DNA from: Prado023 sp963774745
GTDB lineage: Bacteria > Actinomycetota > Actinomycetes > S36-B12 > CAIYMF01
Assembly: GCA_963774745.1 (NCBI GenBank)
Contig: CAVZGE010000003.1
Location: 496,001 to 560,000 of the forward strand
Direction: 5' to 3'
Length of the DNA stretch: 64,000 bases
A model generated the notes under the pieces. The model had not been told where the DNA came from. It did not search any database and saw nothing but the letters and a program-made list of their open reading frames with translations. Below are positions 56,289 to 64,000 of the stretch, in pieces. Positions within the stretch are counted from its first letter, which is position 1. Every line of letters begins with the position of its first letter. The position numbers and the translations under genes are program-made.

Positions 56289-57380
56289 TCAGGTCATCGC
56301 CGAGGAGTCGAACTCGGGGTGGGCGATCATGAAGTCCAGCAGCGTCCCGGCGTAGTCGGCGAACGCCGGACAGGAGACCCCGGTGCCCTCGAGGTCGGCG
56401 ACGGCGTTCGCGGTGGTGTGCACCGTCCGGTAGGCGAAGTAGTCAAGTCCCTCGGCGGGCAGCCCGAGCAGGCCCTCCAACCCGGGGACCCCACCGACGA
56501 TGGCGTGGGTGAGCCCCAGCGGCAGCGGCACCCAGACGACCTTCTTGCCCAGGTGCTCGGCGAACACGTCGACGAGCTGCCGCGCTGTGGGCGGGTTGGG
56601 GTCGGTGAGCGCATAGGTGCGCCCCAGGGACCTGTCCATGACCGACAGGGCGTCCATCGCATCGATGACGTAGTCGCGGGGCACGAGGCCGAAGCGGACC
56701 TTGTCTGCGTCGCCCACCGCAGGGACGAAGGCGACGGAGAGCTGCTTCTTCATGAAGCCGGCCAGGAAGTAGGGCCCGTCGTACTTCTGGGTCTCACCGG
56801 TCTGGGAGTCGCCCACGACCACGCCGGGCCGGTAGATGGTGGCTGCCAGGCCGGCCTTCATGGCGCGGCGCACGAGCACCTCCGCCTCGAACTTCGTCGA
56901 CTCGTAGTGGTTGAGGAAGCCCTGCCCGAGGTCGAGGTCGTCCTCGGGGAACTCCCCGTCGTAGTCGCCGCTGACGTAGCAGGTGCTCACGTACTGCAGG
57001 CGCGTGAACTCGGGGCGGGACAGGCAGAACTCGATGACATGGGCCGTCCCCTCGACGTTCACCCGACGGGCGACCTCCTCGGGCACCGCGAGGTCGTAGA
57101 CCGCGGCGAGGTGCCAGACCTCCGTGACCGTCTCCAGGCTGGCGCGGTCGACGTAGTCGATGCCGAGGCCGGGCGCGGTGATGTCACCGGCGACGAGCCG
57201 GATGCGGTCCCTGGTGTGCGGGTGTGCCGCCTCGATCTCGGCGATGCGCTCGGTCGCCATCGGGACGTAGTGGGGCTGGACCAGGCACACGGCGTCCACG
57301 CCCTCGCGTCGCGCCAGGATCCTCGGCAGCAGCGCCGAACCCAGGAACCCGGGGAACCCCGTCATCAGCAACGAACTCAC
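56289..57380 (-). CDS. Extended SDR, fatty-acyl-reductase-like (NAD-binding 4 type)
   Basis: 363 residues, GTG start with GGAGGCGG upstream. The dinucleotide motif is TGFPGFLG (7-14) and the catalytic residues are Ser132 in VSTCYVSG and Tyr159-x3-Lys163 in HYESTKFEAE. DLDLGQGFLN and YRPGVVVGDSQTGET also fit the male-sterility/thioester-reductase branch of extended SDRs. Such proteins reduce acyl thioesters or fatty aldehydes. It starts an operon with the acyl-ACP-reductase-like gene behind the palindrome at 57442. Confidence 0.82.
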   Translation of the reverse strand: MSSLLMTGFPGFLGSALLPRILARREGVDAVCLVQPHYVPMATERIAEIEAAHPHTRDRIRLVAGDITAPGLGIDYVDRASLETVTEVWHLAAVYDLAVPEEVARRVNVEGTAHVIEFCLSRPEFTRLQYVSTCYVSGDYDGEFPEDDLDLGQGFLNHYESTKFEAEVLVRRAMKAGLAATIYRPGVVVGDSQTGETQKYDGPYFLAGFMKKQLSVAFVPAVGDADKVRFGLVPRDYVIDAMDALSVMDRSLGRTYALTDPNPPTARQLVDVFAEHLGKKVVWVPLPLGLTHAIVGGVPGLEGLLGLPAEGLDYFAYRTVHTTANAVADLEGTGVSCPAFADYAGTLLDFMIAHPEFDSSAMT

Positions 57381-57441
57381 ACCAACCGCCTCCAGCCGTG
57401 GACGTCCGCCGGGCGCGATCAGCCCGGCATGCTGTACAGCC

Positions 57442-57453
57442 TACTGATCAGTA
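57442..57453. promoter_or_regulatory. Perfect 12-base palindrome in the SDR promoter
   Basis: TACTGATCAGTA is fully self-complementary. On the minus strand it is followed immediately by TAGGCT-like sequence, a possible -10, about 60 bases before GTG 57380. It lies in the divergent region with hemE but is nearer the SDR gene. A TetR-type repressor site is a reasonable guess; no regulator gene is adjacent. Confidence 0.6.
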
Positions 57454-57565
57454 ACTTGCCGCGCGTGGTCCAAAGGTCCCGGACCGGTGCCCGGACGGCC
57501 CCGGTGACCGGCCCCGACGTGTGCGACCTCCGCGGGATCCCGCGGGCCGTGCGACGATTCAGCCC

Positions 57566-58741
57566 GTGACCGCGCCCCGAACCCGCCCGACCGGTGACCC
57601 TGCGAACCCAGCGTCACTGCTCGGTCCGGACCACCCCCTCGTGGCCGGCCGGACCGCCGACGCGGTGCTCCTGCGCGCTGCTCGGGGGGAGGCGGTGGAG
57701 CACCCACCGGTCTGGTTCATGCGCCAGGCGGGCCGCTCGCTGCCGGAGTACCGCAGGGTCCGCGAGGGCACCGCGATGCTGGCGTCCTGCTTCACGCCCG
57801 AGCTCGTCGTGGAGATCACCGACCAGCCGGTGCGCCGGCACCGCGTCGATGCGGCGATCTTCTTCTCCGACATCGTGGTGCCGTTGAAGGCAATCGGTGT
57901 GGACCTCGACATCGTCCCGGGCGTGGGCCCGGTGGTGGCCGAGCCGATCCGGGATGCGGCCGGCGTGGCGGCCCTGCGCGATCTCACCGAGGGCGACGTG
58001 GCCCCCGTGATCGAGGCCGTGCGCCTCCTGGCCGGGCCGACAGGACCACTGGGCCGCACGCCGCTCATCGGGTTCGCCGGGGCGCCGTTCACGCTGGCCA
58101 GCTACCTCATCGAGGGTGGACCCAGCCGTGACCATGCCCGCACCAAGGCCCTGATGTACTCCGATCCGGTCCTCTGGAACGACCTCGCCGACCGGCTGGC
58201 ACGCATCGCCGGGGCCTTCCTGCGGATGCAGGTGCTGGCCGGGGCCAGCGCGGTCCAGCTGTTCGACTCCTGGGCCGGGGCGCTGCCGGCTGCGGACTAC
58301 GAGGCGCTGGTGCTCCCGCACGTGCGCACGGCACTGGCCGCGGTCGAGGACCTGTCCGCCGCCCACGGCATCCCGCGGATCCTGTTCGGCGTCGGCACCG
58401 GCGAGCTGCTCGCGACGATGTCGCAGGCCGGTCCCGAGGTCATGGGCGTCGACTTCCGGGTGCCGTTGGATGTCGCGGCCACACGGGTGCGCCCCGGTGC
58501 GGCCCTGCAGGGCAACCTCGACCCGGCGGTCGTGCGCGCCAGCGCGCAGGCGGTGGACCACCGTGTCGACTCCGTCCTGGCCGCCGCGCGGCGCAGCGGC
58601 CGTGGCCACATCTTCAACCTGGGTCACGGGGTGCTGCCCGACACCGATCCCGAGGTCCTGACCCGGATCGTCGAACGGGTGCACGCCAGTGGCCCGGTCC
58701 CCGGGGTCGATGGCAATCAGCGGGTCGGGTCGACCGCCTGA
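57566..58741 (+). CDS. hemE: Uroporphyrinogen decarboxylase
   Basis: 391 residues from GTG 57566. Signatures PPVWFMRQAGRSLPEYR with the substrate Arg, FSDIVVPLKAIGVDLDI with the catalytic Asp, and GFAGAPFTLASYLIEGG are present; the N-terminus has an extra 30 residues. The enzyme makes coproporphyrinogen III, the entry to the coproporphyrin-dependent route finished by CgoX, ferrochelatase and HemQ. GACGAT 7 bases upstream is consistent with leaderless transcription. Confidence 0.96.
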   Translation: MTAPRTRPTGDPANPASLLGPDHPLVAGRTADAVLLRAARGEAVEHPPVWFMRQAGRSLPEYRRVREGTAMLASCFTPELVVEITDQPVRRHRVDAAIFFSDIVVPLKAIGVDLDIVPGVGPVVAEPIRDAAGVAALRDLTEGDVAPVIEAVRLLAGPTGPLGRTPLIGFAGAPFTLASYLIEGGPSRDHARTKALMYSDPVLWNDLADRLARIAGAFLRMQVLAGASAVQLFDSWAGALPAADYEALVLPHVRTALAAVEDLSAAHGIPRILFGVGTGELLATMSQAGPEVMGVDFRVPLDVAATRVRPGAALQGNLDPAVVRASAQAVDHRVDSVLAAARRSGRGHIFNLGHGVLPDTDPEVLTRIVERVHASGPVPGVDGNQRVGSTA

Positions 58742-58766
58742 GGGCGGGGGATGGCACAGTGGGACA

Positions 58767-60278
58767 GTGACCGCAAAGAGAACGCCCCGTAGGTCGGGAG
58801 CATCCGCCGGTTCGCCCGCCCCGTCACCCGAGCCGGCCCAGCGCCGGCACGTCGTCGTGGTCGGTGGGGGCATCTCCGGCCTGGCCGCAGCCTGGTACCT
58901 CGTGCGCACCCACCCGCAGGTCGAGGTGACGCTGCTCGAGGCCGCCGCCCACGTCGGCGGGAAGCTGTCGGTCAGCGACGTGGCCGGGATCGCCGTGGAC
59001 GAGGGTGCGGAGTCCTTCGTCGCCAGCCGCCCGGAGGCGCTGCGCCTGGCCCGGGAGGTCGGGCTCGAGGCCGACCTGGTCACGCCGATGGTGTTCCAGG
59101 CCTCGGTGTTCAGTCGCGGGCGGATCCGGGCGATGCCCCGTGGGCAGTTCATGGGGATCCCCACGGACCTGCGCTCGCTGGCCGTCAGCGAGGTCCTCTC
59201 GCCCGCGGGACTGCTGCGCGTGCCGCTCGACCGGGTGATCGCGCCGACGCCGATCGGCCAGGACGTCTCGGTGGGGGAGTTCATCTCCGCGAGGGTGGGC
59301 CGTGAGGTCGTCGACCGCCTCGTCGAGCCCCTGCTCGGCGGGGTCTACGCCGGTCGCGCGGACGCCCTGTCCATGCAGGCCACGATGCCCGCGCTCTACC
59401 GCGAGCTGCGCCATGACCGGTCGCTGCTCAGCGCGACCCAGCGGGTTGCCGGTGGTGGCATGGAGGCCGCGGGCGCCCGGCGCGGGTTGCCCTTCCGGGG
59501 GGTCGTCGGCGGCGTCGGACGGGTGCCCGGGGCGATGGCTGCGGCGCTCGTCGGCAGCGGCGTGCAGATCCGCACCCGCACGACGGTCCGGGGGCTCACG
59601 GCCACCGAGACCGGCTGGGAGGTCGAGGTCGGCCCGGCGTCCGCCCCCGAGGTGATCCCCGCCGACGGCGTCATCGTCGCGACGCCGGCGGCTCCGGCGG
59701 CCCGCCTGCTGGCCGACGTGGCCCCGGACGTCGCCCTGGAGCTCGCCGACATCGAGGCCGCCAGCGTGGCCGTGATCGCACTGGCCTACCGCGCCACGGA
59801 CGTCACGGCCCCGTTGCGCGGTTCCGGGCTGCTGATCCCGCCGGTGGAGGGTCGGATGGTCAAGGCGATCACGTACCTGGACCAGAAGTGGGGCTGGCTC
59901 GGGGAGGCCGCCGAGCGCGAGGGCCTGCGCCTGCTGCGCGTCTCGATCGGCCGGCACGGCGACACCGAGGTGCTCCAGCGGACCGACCAGGAGCTCGTGG
60001 AGCTGGCCCGCATCGACCTGGCGCACCTGCTGGGCATCGAGGCGACGCCGGTCGACAGCCGGGTGACGCGCTGGGGAGGGGCCCTGCCGCAGTACGCCGT
60101 CGGGCACCGGGCCCGCCTGGAACGGATCACCCAGGGGCTGCGCGACCAGCCCAGCCTCGCGGTGTGCGGCGCGTCCTACGACGGGGTGGGGGTCGCGGCG
60201 TGCGTCGGTTCCGCCTACGAGGCCGCCGGACGGGTCGGTCACGCACTGGTGGCCACCCCGGGAGGCCGACGTGACTGA
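58767..60278 (+). CDS. hemY: Coproporphyrinogen III oxidase, oxygen-dependent (HemY/CgoX)
   Basis: 503 residues from GTG 58767. It has the N-terminal FAD motif VVVGGGISGLAAAWYL, the flavin-contact region VGGKLSVSDVAG and the C-terminal YDGVGVAACVGSAYEAA. In actinobacteria this family oxidises coproporphyrinogen III to coproporphyrin III rather than protoporphyrinogen IX. That reading is supported by HemQ overlapping its 3' end by 8 bases. No membrane helix is visible. Confidence 0.93.
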   Translation: MTAKRTPRRSGASAGSPAPSPEPAQRRHVVVVGGGISGLAAAWYLVRTHPQVEVTLLEAAAHVGGKLSVSDVAGIAVDEGAESFVASRPEALRLAREVGLEADLVTPMVFQASVFSRGRIRAMPRGQFMGIPTDLRSLAVSEVLSPAGLLRVPLDRVIAPTPIGQDVSVGEFISARVGREVVDRLVEPLLGGVYAGRADALSMQATMPALYRELRHDRSLLSATQRVAGGGMEAAGARRGLPFRGVVGGVGRVPGAMAAALVGSGVQIRTRTTVRGLTATETGWEVEVGPASAPEVIPADGVIVATPAAPAARLLADVAPDVALELADIEAASVAVIALAYRATDVTAPLRGSGLLIPPVEGRMVKAITYLDQKWGWLGEAAEREGLRLLRVSIGRHGDTEVLQRTDQELVELARIDLAHLLGIEATPVDSRVTRWGGALPQYAVGHRARLERITQGLRDQPSLAVCGASYDGVGVAACVGSAYEAAGRVGHALVATPGGRRD

Positions 60279-60981
60279 TCCCACGGAATCCGGCAAGCGC
60301 CCGGGTCAGGGCAAGGCGGCACGCGACCTCAACGAGCAGATCCGCTACACGATGTGGTCGGTCTACCGGCTCGTGCCCGGGGCCCCGGATCCTCGGGGCG
60401 AGCTCGTGTCGGTCGTGACGCGCGCGACCGCGGACGACGTGGTCCTGCGCGGCGCCTACGACGTCGGGGGCCTGCGGGGCGATGCCGACCTGATGCTGTG
60501 GTGGCACGGCCCCTCCGCCGAGTCACTCCAGTCGGCCTACCGGGCGGTCGCGGACGCCACCGGTGGGCGGCTTGCGCCGGTGTGGTCGCAGATGGCGCTG
60601 CACCGTCCGGCGGAGTTCAACCGCTCGCATGTCCCAGCGTTCCTGGCCGACGAGCGGGCTCGGGACTGGGTGTGCGTCTACCCGTTCGTCCGGTCCTACG
60701 AGTGGTACCTGCTCGAGGAGTCCGAACGGCGCGCGATGCTCGTCGAGCACGGCCAGATGGGCCGGGACTACCCGGACGTCCGGGCCAACACGGTGGCAGC
60801 CTTCGCGCTGGGCGACTACGAGTGGCTGCTGGCCTTCGAGGCCGACGAGCTGCACCGCATCGTGGACCTCATGCGGCACCTGAGGGGCTCGACCGCCCGC
60901 CGCCACGTCCGCGAGGAGGTGCCGTTCTACACCGGCCACCGGATCGAGGTGGAGGCCGCCGACGCGCTCCTGCACCGTTGA
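60271..60981 (+). CDS. hemQ: Coproheme decarboxylase (HemQ/ChdC)
   Basis: 236 residues from GTG 60271, chlorite-dismutase-like fold. The catalytic tyrosine is in VYPFVRSYEWYLL and the heme-ligand His in MLVEHGQMGRDYPDV. HemQ decarboxylates two propionates of coproheme to make heme b and completes the pathway. Its start overlaps hemY by 8 bases. With hemE and hemY it makes an operon; ferrochelatase is about 27 kb away. Confidence 0.95.
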   Translation: MTDPTESGKRPGQGKAARDLNEQIRYTMWSVYRLVPGAPDPRGELVSVVTRATADDVVLRGAYDVGGLRGDADLMLWWHGPSAESLQSAYRAVADATGGRLAPVWSQMALHRPAEFNRSHVPAFLADERARDWVCVYPFVRSYEWYLLEESERRAMLVEHGQMGRDYPDVRANTVAAFALGDYEWLLAFEADELHRIVDLMRHLRGSTARRHVREEVPFYTGHRIEVEAADALLHR

Positions 60982-61009
60982 GCTGCGTGCGCGTCGTCCA
61001 GCGGCACCG

Positions 61010-61450
61010 TCAGGGGCCCGGGGTGAGCCGGAGGCTGATCGAGTTGATGCAGTAGCGCAGGTCGGTGGGGGTGCCGTAGCCCTCGCCGGCGAACACGTGC
61101 CCCAGGTGCGATCCGCAGGCAGCACAGCGGACCTCGGTTCGCGTCATGCCCATCGATCGGTCCTCGATCTCGACGATCGCGTCACCTGCCAGCGGGGAGA
61201 AGAACGACGGCCAGCCGCAGTGCGAGTCGAACTTCGCCTCGCTGCGGAACAGCTCCGCGTCGCAGGCCCGGCAGGAGTAGACCCCCACCTGCGTGGTGTC
61301 GGTGTACTCGCCGACGAAGGGCCGCTCGGTGCCGCCGTCGCGCAGCACCGCGCGCTCCTGCGCGGTGAGTCGGGCCGCCCATTCCTCCTCGGTCAGCGCG
61401 ACCTCGTACGGGGTGCCGTCAGGACGGGTGGGGGAGACGTGGTGACCCAT
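61010..61450 (-). CDS. msrB: Peptide-methionine (R)-S-oxide reductase
   Basis: 146 residues. Zinc cysteines Cys60, Cys63, Cys109 and Cys112, the substrate region CGWPSF (78-83) and catalytic Cys134 in LRYCINSISLRL are all present. The enzyme repairs methionine-R-sulfoxide in proteins. The ATG has TACCGT 6 bases upstream. It is convergent with hemQ. Confidence 0.97.
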   Translation of the reverse strand: MGHHVSPTRPDGTPYEVALTEEEWAARLTAQERAVLRDGGTERPFVGEYTDTTQVGVYSCRACDAELFRSEAKFDSHCGWPSFFSPLAGDAIVEIEDRSMGMTRTEVRCAACGSHLGHVFAGEGYGTPTDLRYCINSISLRLTPGP

Positions 61451-61456
61451 GCCCCA

Positions 61457-61462
61457 ACGGTA
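61457..61462 (-). promoter_or_regulatory. -10 element, leaderless msrB
   Basis: TACCGT on the minus strand, 6 bases from ATG 61450. Confidence 0.55.
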
Positions 61463-61554
61463 CGTGCGGGAGTGCCGACGCGACACCGGAACGCCACGCC
61501 GGGCGCTCGCTGCGGATCCCGGCTGATCGACGGGACGGACGGCCGTCGACCCGT

Positions 61555-61560
61555 TAGCGT
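61555..61560 (+). promoter_or_regulatory. -10 element, leaderless LigD-like gene
   Basis: TAGCGT, 7 bases before ATG 61568. Confidence 0.55.
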
Positions 61561-61567
61561 TCGCGGG

Positions 61568-62662
61568 ATGGCGAAGGACTCGTTCGGTGCACCGGTGATC
61601 CGCGAGGTCGACGGACATGAGATCCGGGTCAGCAACCCGGCGAAGCCGTACTTCCCGCAGGCCATTGGTGGACCGATCACGAAGCTCGAGGTCATCGACT
61701 ACTACACGGCGGTGGGGGACGCGATGGTGCGCGCCCTGCGGGATCGGCCGACGACCCTGGAGCGCTGGCCCGGGGGTGTCGTGCCGGGAGCCCGCCTGAG
61801 CACCCGGGAGGGCTTCAAGGGAGAGGCGTTCTACCAGAAGCGCGTGCCGACGGGGGCGCCGTACTGGGTCCGCACCGCACGGATCGCGTTCCCGTCGGGA
61901 CGCACCGCCGACGAGGTGTGCCCGCACTCGGCGGCGACGATCGTCTGGGCGGCGCAACTGGGGACCATCACGTTCCATCCCTGGCCGGTACGGGCCGCCG
62001 ACGTCGACCATCCCGACGAGCTGCGCATCGACCTCGACCCGCAGCCGGGGACGGACTTCGACGACTCGGTCCGAGTCGCCCTCGAGCTGCGCGGGATGCT
62101 CGACGAGCTCGGCTGGGTCGGGTACCCGAAGACGTCGGGAGGTCGGGGCGTGCATGTCTACGTCCGGATCGAGCCGCGGTGGACGTTCACCGAGGTGCGC
62201 CACGCAGCGATCGCCATCGGCCGCGAGCTGGAGCGCCGGATGCCGGGTCGGGTCACCACCAGGTGGTGGAAGGAGGAGCGCGGCCAGACGGTGTTCGTCG
62301 ACTACAACCAGAACGCCCGCGACCGGACGATCCGCTCGGCCTGGTCCCTGCGGGCGGTGCCCGAGGCGACGGTGTCCGCACCCGTCACCTGGGTCGAGCT
62401 GCCCGACGTCGCGCCCCTGGACTTCACGCTGCGCACAGTCCCGGCACGGCTCGCGGCCGACGGCGACCCGCACGCTGCCATCGACGACATCGCCCACGAT
62501 CTCACCCCGGTCCTCGAGTGGTACGACCGCGACGTGCGCGACGAGGGCCTTGACGACATGCCCTACCCGCCGGACTACCCGAAGATGCCCGGCGAGCCGA
62601 AGCGGGTCCAGCCGAGCCGCGCCAAGGCCCCGGACACGGCAGATGGAGACGAGCATGGCTGA
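61568..62662 (+). CDS. Stand-alone LigD polymerase-domain protein
   Basis: 364 residues. Archaeo-eukaryotic primase-like fold of the LigD polymerase type: YYTAVGDAMVRALRDRPTTLERWPGG, metal-binding DLDPQPG in ELRIDLDPQPG, the nucleotide-binding TSGGRGVHVYVRI and VFVDYNQNARDRTI with the third acidic residue. No ligase, nuclease or Ku gene is visible nearby. The protein could act in NHEJ gap filling or as a separate primase-polymerase. Confidence 0.9.
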   Translation: MAKDSFGAPVIREVDGHEIRVSNPAKPYFPQAIGGPITKLEVIDYYTAVGDAMVRALRDRPTTLERWPGGVVPGARLSTREGFKGEAFYQKRVPTGAPYWVRTARIAFPSGRTADEVCPHSAATIVWAAQLGTITFHPWPVRAADVDHPDELRIDLDPQPGTDFDDSVRVALELRGMLDELGWVGYPKTSGGRGVHVYVRIEPRWTFTEVRHAAIAIGRELERRMPGRVTTRWWKEERGQTVFVDYNQNARDRTIRSAWSLRAVPEATVSAPVTWVELPDVAPLDFTLRTVPARLAADGDPHAAIDDIAHDLTPVLEWYDRDVRDEGLDDMPYPPDYPKMPGEPKRVQPSRAKAPDTADGDEHG

Positions 62663-63395
62663 CGGCGCCACCGACGACCAGGGCGTGCTCGAGAGCCTCG
62701 ATGACGTCGTCGATGTGGTGCTCGGTGAGGGGCTCGAGCCGCCGGAGCCGGAGAGCGCATGGGAGCGTCGCCAGCGCATCCTCGACTCCTGGACGGCGAT
62801 CATCCTGGCGATCGCCGCAGTGGCGACGGCCTGGGCCTCGTTCCAGGCCAGCAACTGGAGCAACAGGGCCTCCGACGCACAGGCGGCCTCGGCGATCGAC
62901 CGCGCCGACGCCGGGCGGGCGGCCACGGCCGCCACCCAGGCGACCATCATCGACTCGCAGACGTGGCTCGAGTGGGTCAGCGCTGTGGATGACGGGAAGG
63001 AGGCCCGGGCGGACTTCCTCGACAACCGGTTCTCGCCCCAGCTCAAGGTGGCCCAGGCTGACTGGCTCTCCGGGGCCGAGGTCGGCCCGGATGGGGTACC
63101 CGAGGTCATCCCACCGGGGACGCCACTGGACCTCCCGAGCTACATCGTCCCCGATCAGGTCGAATCCAACGAGTTGGCCGGACGGGCTGAGGGATACTTG
63201 GCTGACGCGAACGACTTCACGTCGCGATCAACACAGTTCGTGCTGATCGCTGTGCTGCTGGCACTCGTGCTGTTCTTCGCCAGCGTGGCGACGAAGTTCG
63301 GCAATCCCAAGCTGCAGGTGCTGCTGACGAGCATCGCCCTGGGGCTCCTCGCGTTCGGGATCCTGCGCGTGATCCTCCTGCCCAACACCTTCTGA
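62655..63395 (+). CDS. Membrane protein of unknown function
   Basis: 246 residues from ATG 62655 (GGAG six bases upstream; ATG 62643 is possible). A cytoplasmic acidic N-terminus of about 45 residues is followed by one helix (IILAIAAVATAWASFQAS), a soluble loop of about 115 residues, and two C-terminal helices. The segment after helix 1, NWSNRASDAQAASAIDRADAGRAATAA, is likely a coiled coil. It overlaps the LigD-like gene by 8 bases. I do not recognise the family. Confidence 0.75.
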   Translation: MADGATDDQGVLESLDDVVDVVLGEGLEPPEPESAWERRQRILDSWTAIILAIAAVATAWASFQASNWSNRASDAQAASAIDRADAGRAATAATQATIIDSQTWLEWVSAVDDGKEARADFLDNRFSPQLKVAQADWLSGAEVGPDGVPEVIPPGTPLDLPSYIVPDQVESNELAGRAEGYLADANDFTSRSTQFVLIAVLLALVLFFASVATKFGNPKLQVLLTSIALGLLAFGILRVILLPNTF

Positions 63396-63435
63396 CGGGA
63401 TCCCCGGAACACGCCCGCAACTGACGTCCGGGAGG

Positions 63436-63795
63436 TCAACCGCCGACCCGTGAGGCGTCGGATGGTGCCTCGGCGCCAGACACCCTCGTGGTGCGAAGGT
63501 CGACCGTCGAGGATGGCTCGTCCGCCGAGGCATCGTTGCGGTGCGGCGCAGCGGGGAGTTCGGCCTCCGACCTGGTGTCGACTCCGAAGTGCGCATAGAG
63601 GGGGTCACGACCGAGGATGGCCGTGACCGAGAAGTAGGCGCCGAACAGCAGGAAGGCGATGCTGATCGCGGAGAACTCGCCCGATGCGAGGACGGCGAAG
63701 CCGGCCAGGAGCACGAGGCTCAGGGCGATGCAGCCCCGGACGAGCCGATCCTCGCGACCGACCGCCCCGGACCTGGTGATGAACGGGATGCGCAT
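63436..63795 (-). CDS. Small membrane protein (DUF2892/YgaP-TM-like)
   Basis: 119 residues. Two helices (about 23-62) contain RLVRGCIALSLVLLAG and a second hydrophobic block ending ILGRDPLYAHFGVDT, which resembles the YgaP transmembrane (DUF2892) domain. An Asp/Glu/Ser-rich tail follows. GAGGGG lies 5-10 bases before the ATG. No enzyme domain is attached. Confidence 0.75.
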   Translation of the reverse strand: MRIPFITRSGAVGREDRLVRGCIALSLVLLAGFAVLASGEFSAISIAFLLFGAYFSVTAILGRDPLYAHFGVDTRSEAELPAAPHRNDASADEPSSTVDLRTTRVSGAEAPSDASRVGG

Positions 63796-63963
63796 GATTC
63801 CCCTCGGCGTCTGACTGTCCGACCATCGTCACCCGGGCCGCGCGCAGGTCGCGGGAGGCACGCCGGTGGAGTGTGACAGCAGGCTCAGTCTACTGCCAGG
63901 AATCGGACAGAACCGCCCGAACCGGGTCAGGCGAGCCCCTGGACGAGCCGAGTGGGCAACGGC

Positions 63964-63995
63964 GCGAGGGCCCCGGGCTGACCCGGGGCCCTCGC
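63964..63995. terminator. Perfect 14-base-pair hairpin, probable terminator
   Basis: GCGAGGGCCCCGGG and CCCGGGGCCCTCGC flank a CTGA loop. The stem is 14 uninterrupted pairs, almost all G-C. No gene in the window ends next to it, so it probably terminates a gene beyond the right edge; no T-tract is seen. Confidence 0.6.
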
Positions 63996-64000
63996 GGGGC

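Noticed and set aside
53828..56332. 834-codon plus-strand frame over the patatin and acyl-reductase-like genes
   Set aside because: It has the composition of antisense high-GC DNA, and the minus-strand proteins have catalytic motifs.
61555..61567. TAGCGT followed by seven bases as a possible riboswitch or attenuator region
   Set aside because: The space to the start codon is too short for any leader structure; a simple leaderless promoter explains it.

Overview
This window is a gene-dense, high-GC chromosome segment from an actinomycete (Actinomycetota). The evidence is very high GC, many GTG starts, a SufR-led suf operon with SufU and an embedded Rieske ferredoxin, a SepH-type cell-division protein, the coproporphyrin-dependent heme pathway (HemE, CgoX, HemQ, [2Fe-2S]-type ferrochelatase), mycoredoxin, and actinobacterial families such as DUF3000, DUF3093, DUF3159, DUF3710, DUF4193, DUF4235 and DUF5998. 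Gene order from parC to msrB resembles what I recall of Streptomyces chromosomes. I cannot name genus or species. I saw no rRNA, tRNA, CRISPR array, insertion sequence or prophage. No gene-free stretch exceeds 300 bases. The longest are 20876-21087 (G-rich on its right flank), 63796-64000 (a perfect hairpin at the end) and 57381-57565 (a divergent promoter with a palindrome).

Layout. 1-6103: end of heme O synthase, a two-component system divergent from a proline-rich secreted protein, heme A synthase, and an ABC-2 transporter whose permease is frameshifted. 6161-12684: sufR operator, then sufR-sufB-sufD-Rieske-sufC-sufS-sufU-sufT with mostly overlapping start and stop codons. 12698-21087: MerR regulator, small acetyltransferase, zinc metallopeptidase, ABC-F ATPase, small HTH protein, enoyl-CoA hydratase, ABC exporter, ArfB-like hydrolase and an atypical SDR. 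21088-32203: frameshifted sucrase/ferredoxin-like gene, parC, a GNAT/acyl-CoA-synthetase fusion, DUF5998, phosphodiesterase, frameshifted sepH, ferrochelatase and inositol monophosphatase. 32204-45146: gamma-carbonic-anhydrase-like protein, small conserved proteins, dut, two TrkA proteins facing an APC permease, an RlmD-like methyltransferase and aconitase. 45238-54120: frameshifted dxs, GGDEF/EAL protein, frameshifted RNase D, LuxR-type regulator, DUF3000, EamA transporter, mycoredoxin and patatin. 54164-57380: acyl-ACP-reductase-like protein and SDR. 57566-60981: heme genes. 61010-63795: MsrB, LigD-polymerase-like protein and two membrane proteins.

Two themes tie the window together. Iron-sulfur assembly and heme synthesis are both strongly represented, including heme O and heme A formation for cytochrome oxidase. 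Many genes lack a Shine-Dalgarno sequence but carry a TANNNT hexamer 6-8 bases before the start codon, the signature of leaderless transcription.

The most interesting locus is 53197-57380. A 689-residue protein there has a C-terminal half that reads like cyanobacterial acyl-ACP reductase, including its catalytic cysteine. It sits next to an acyl-reductase-like SDR and a patatin lipase, behind a perfect 12-base palindrome. I infer a possible fatty-aldehyde or fatty-alcohol pathway. Five genes (ABC permease, sucrase-like, sepH, dxs, rnd) carry single frameshifts; this density suggests sequence errors at some or all of them, although the sepH lesion is an exact 8-base tandem duplication.
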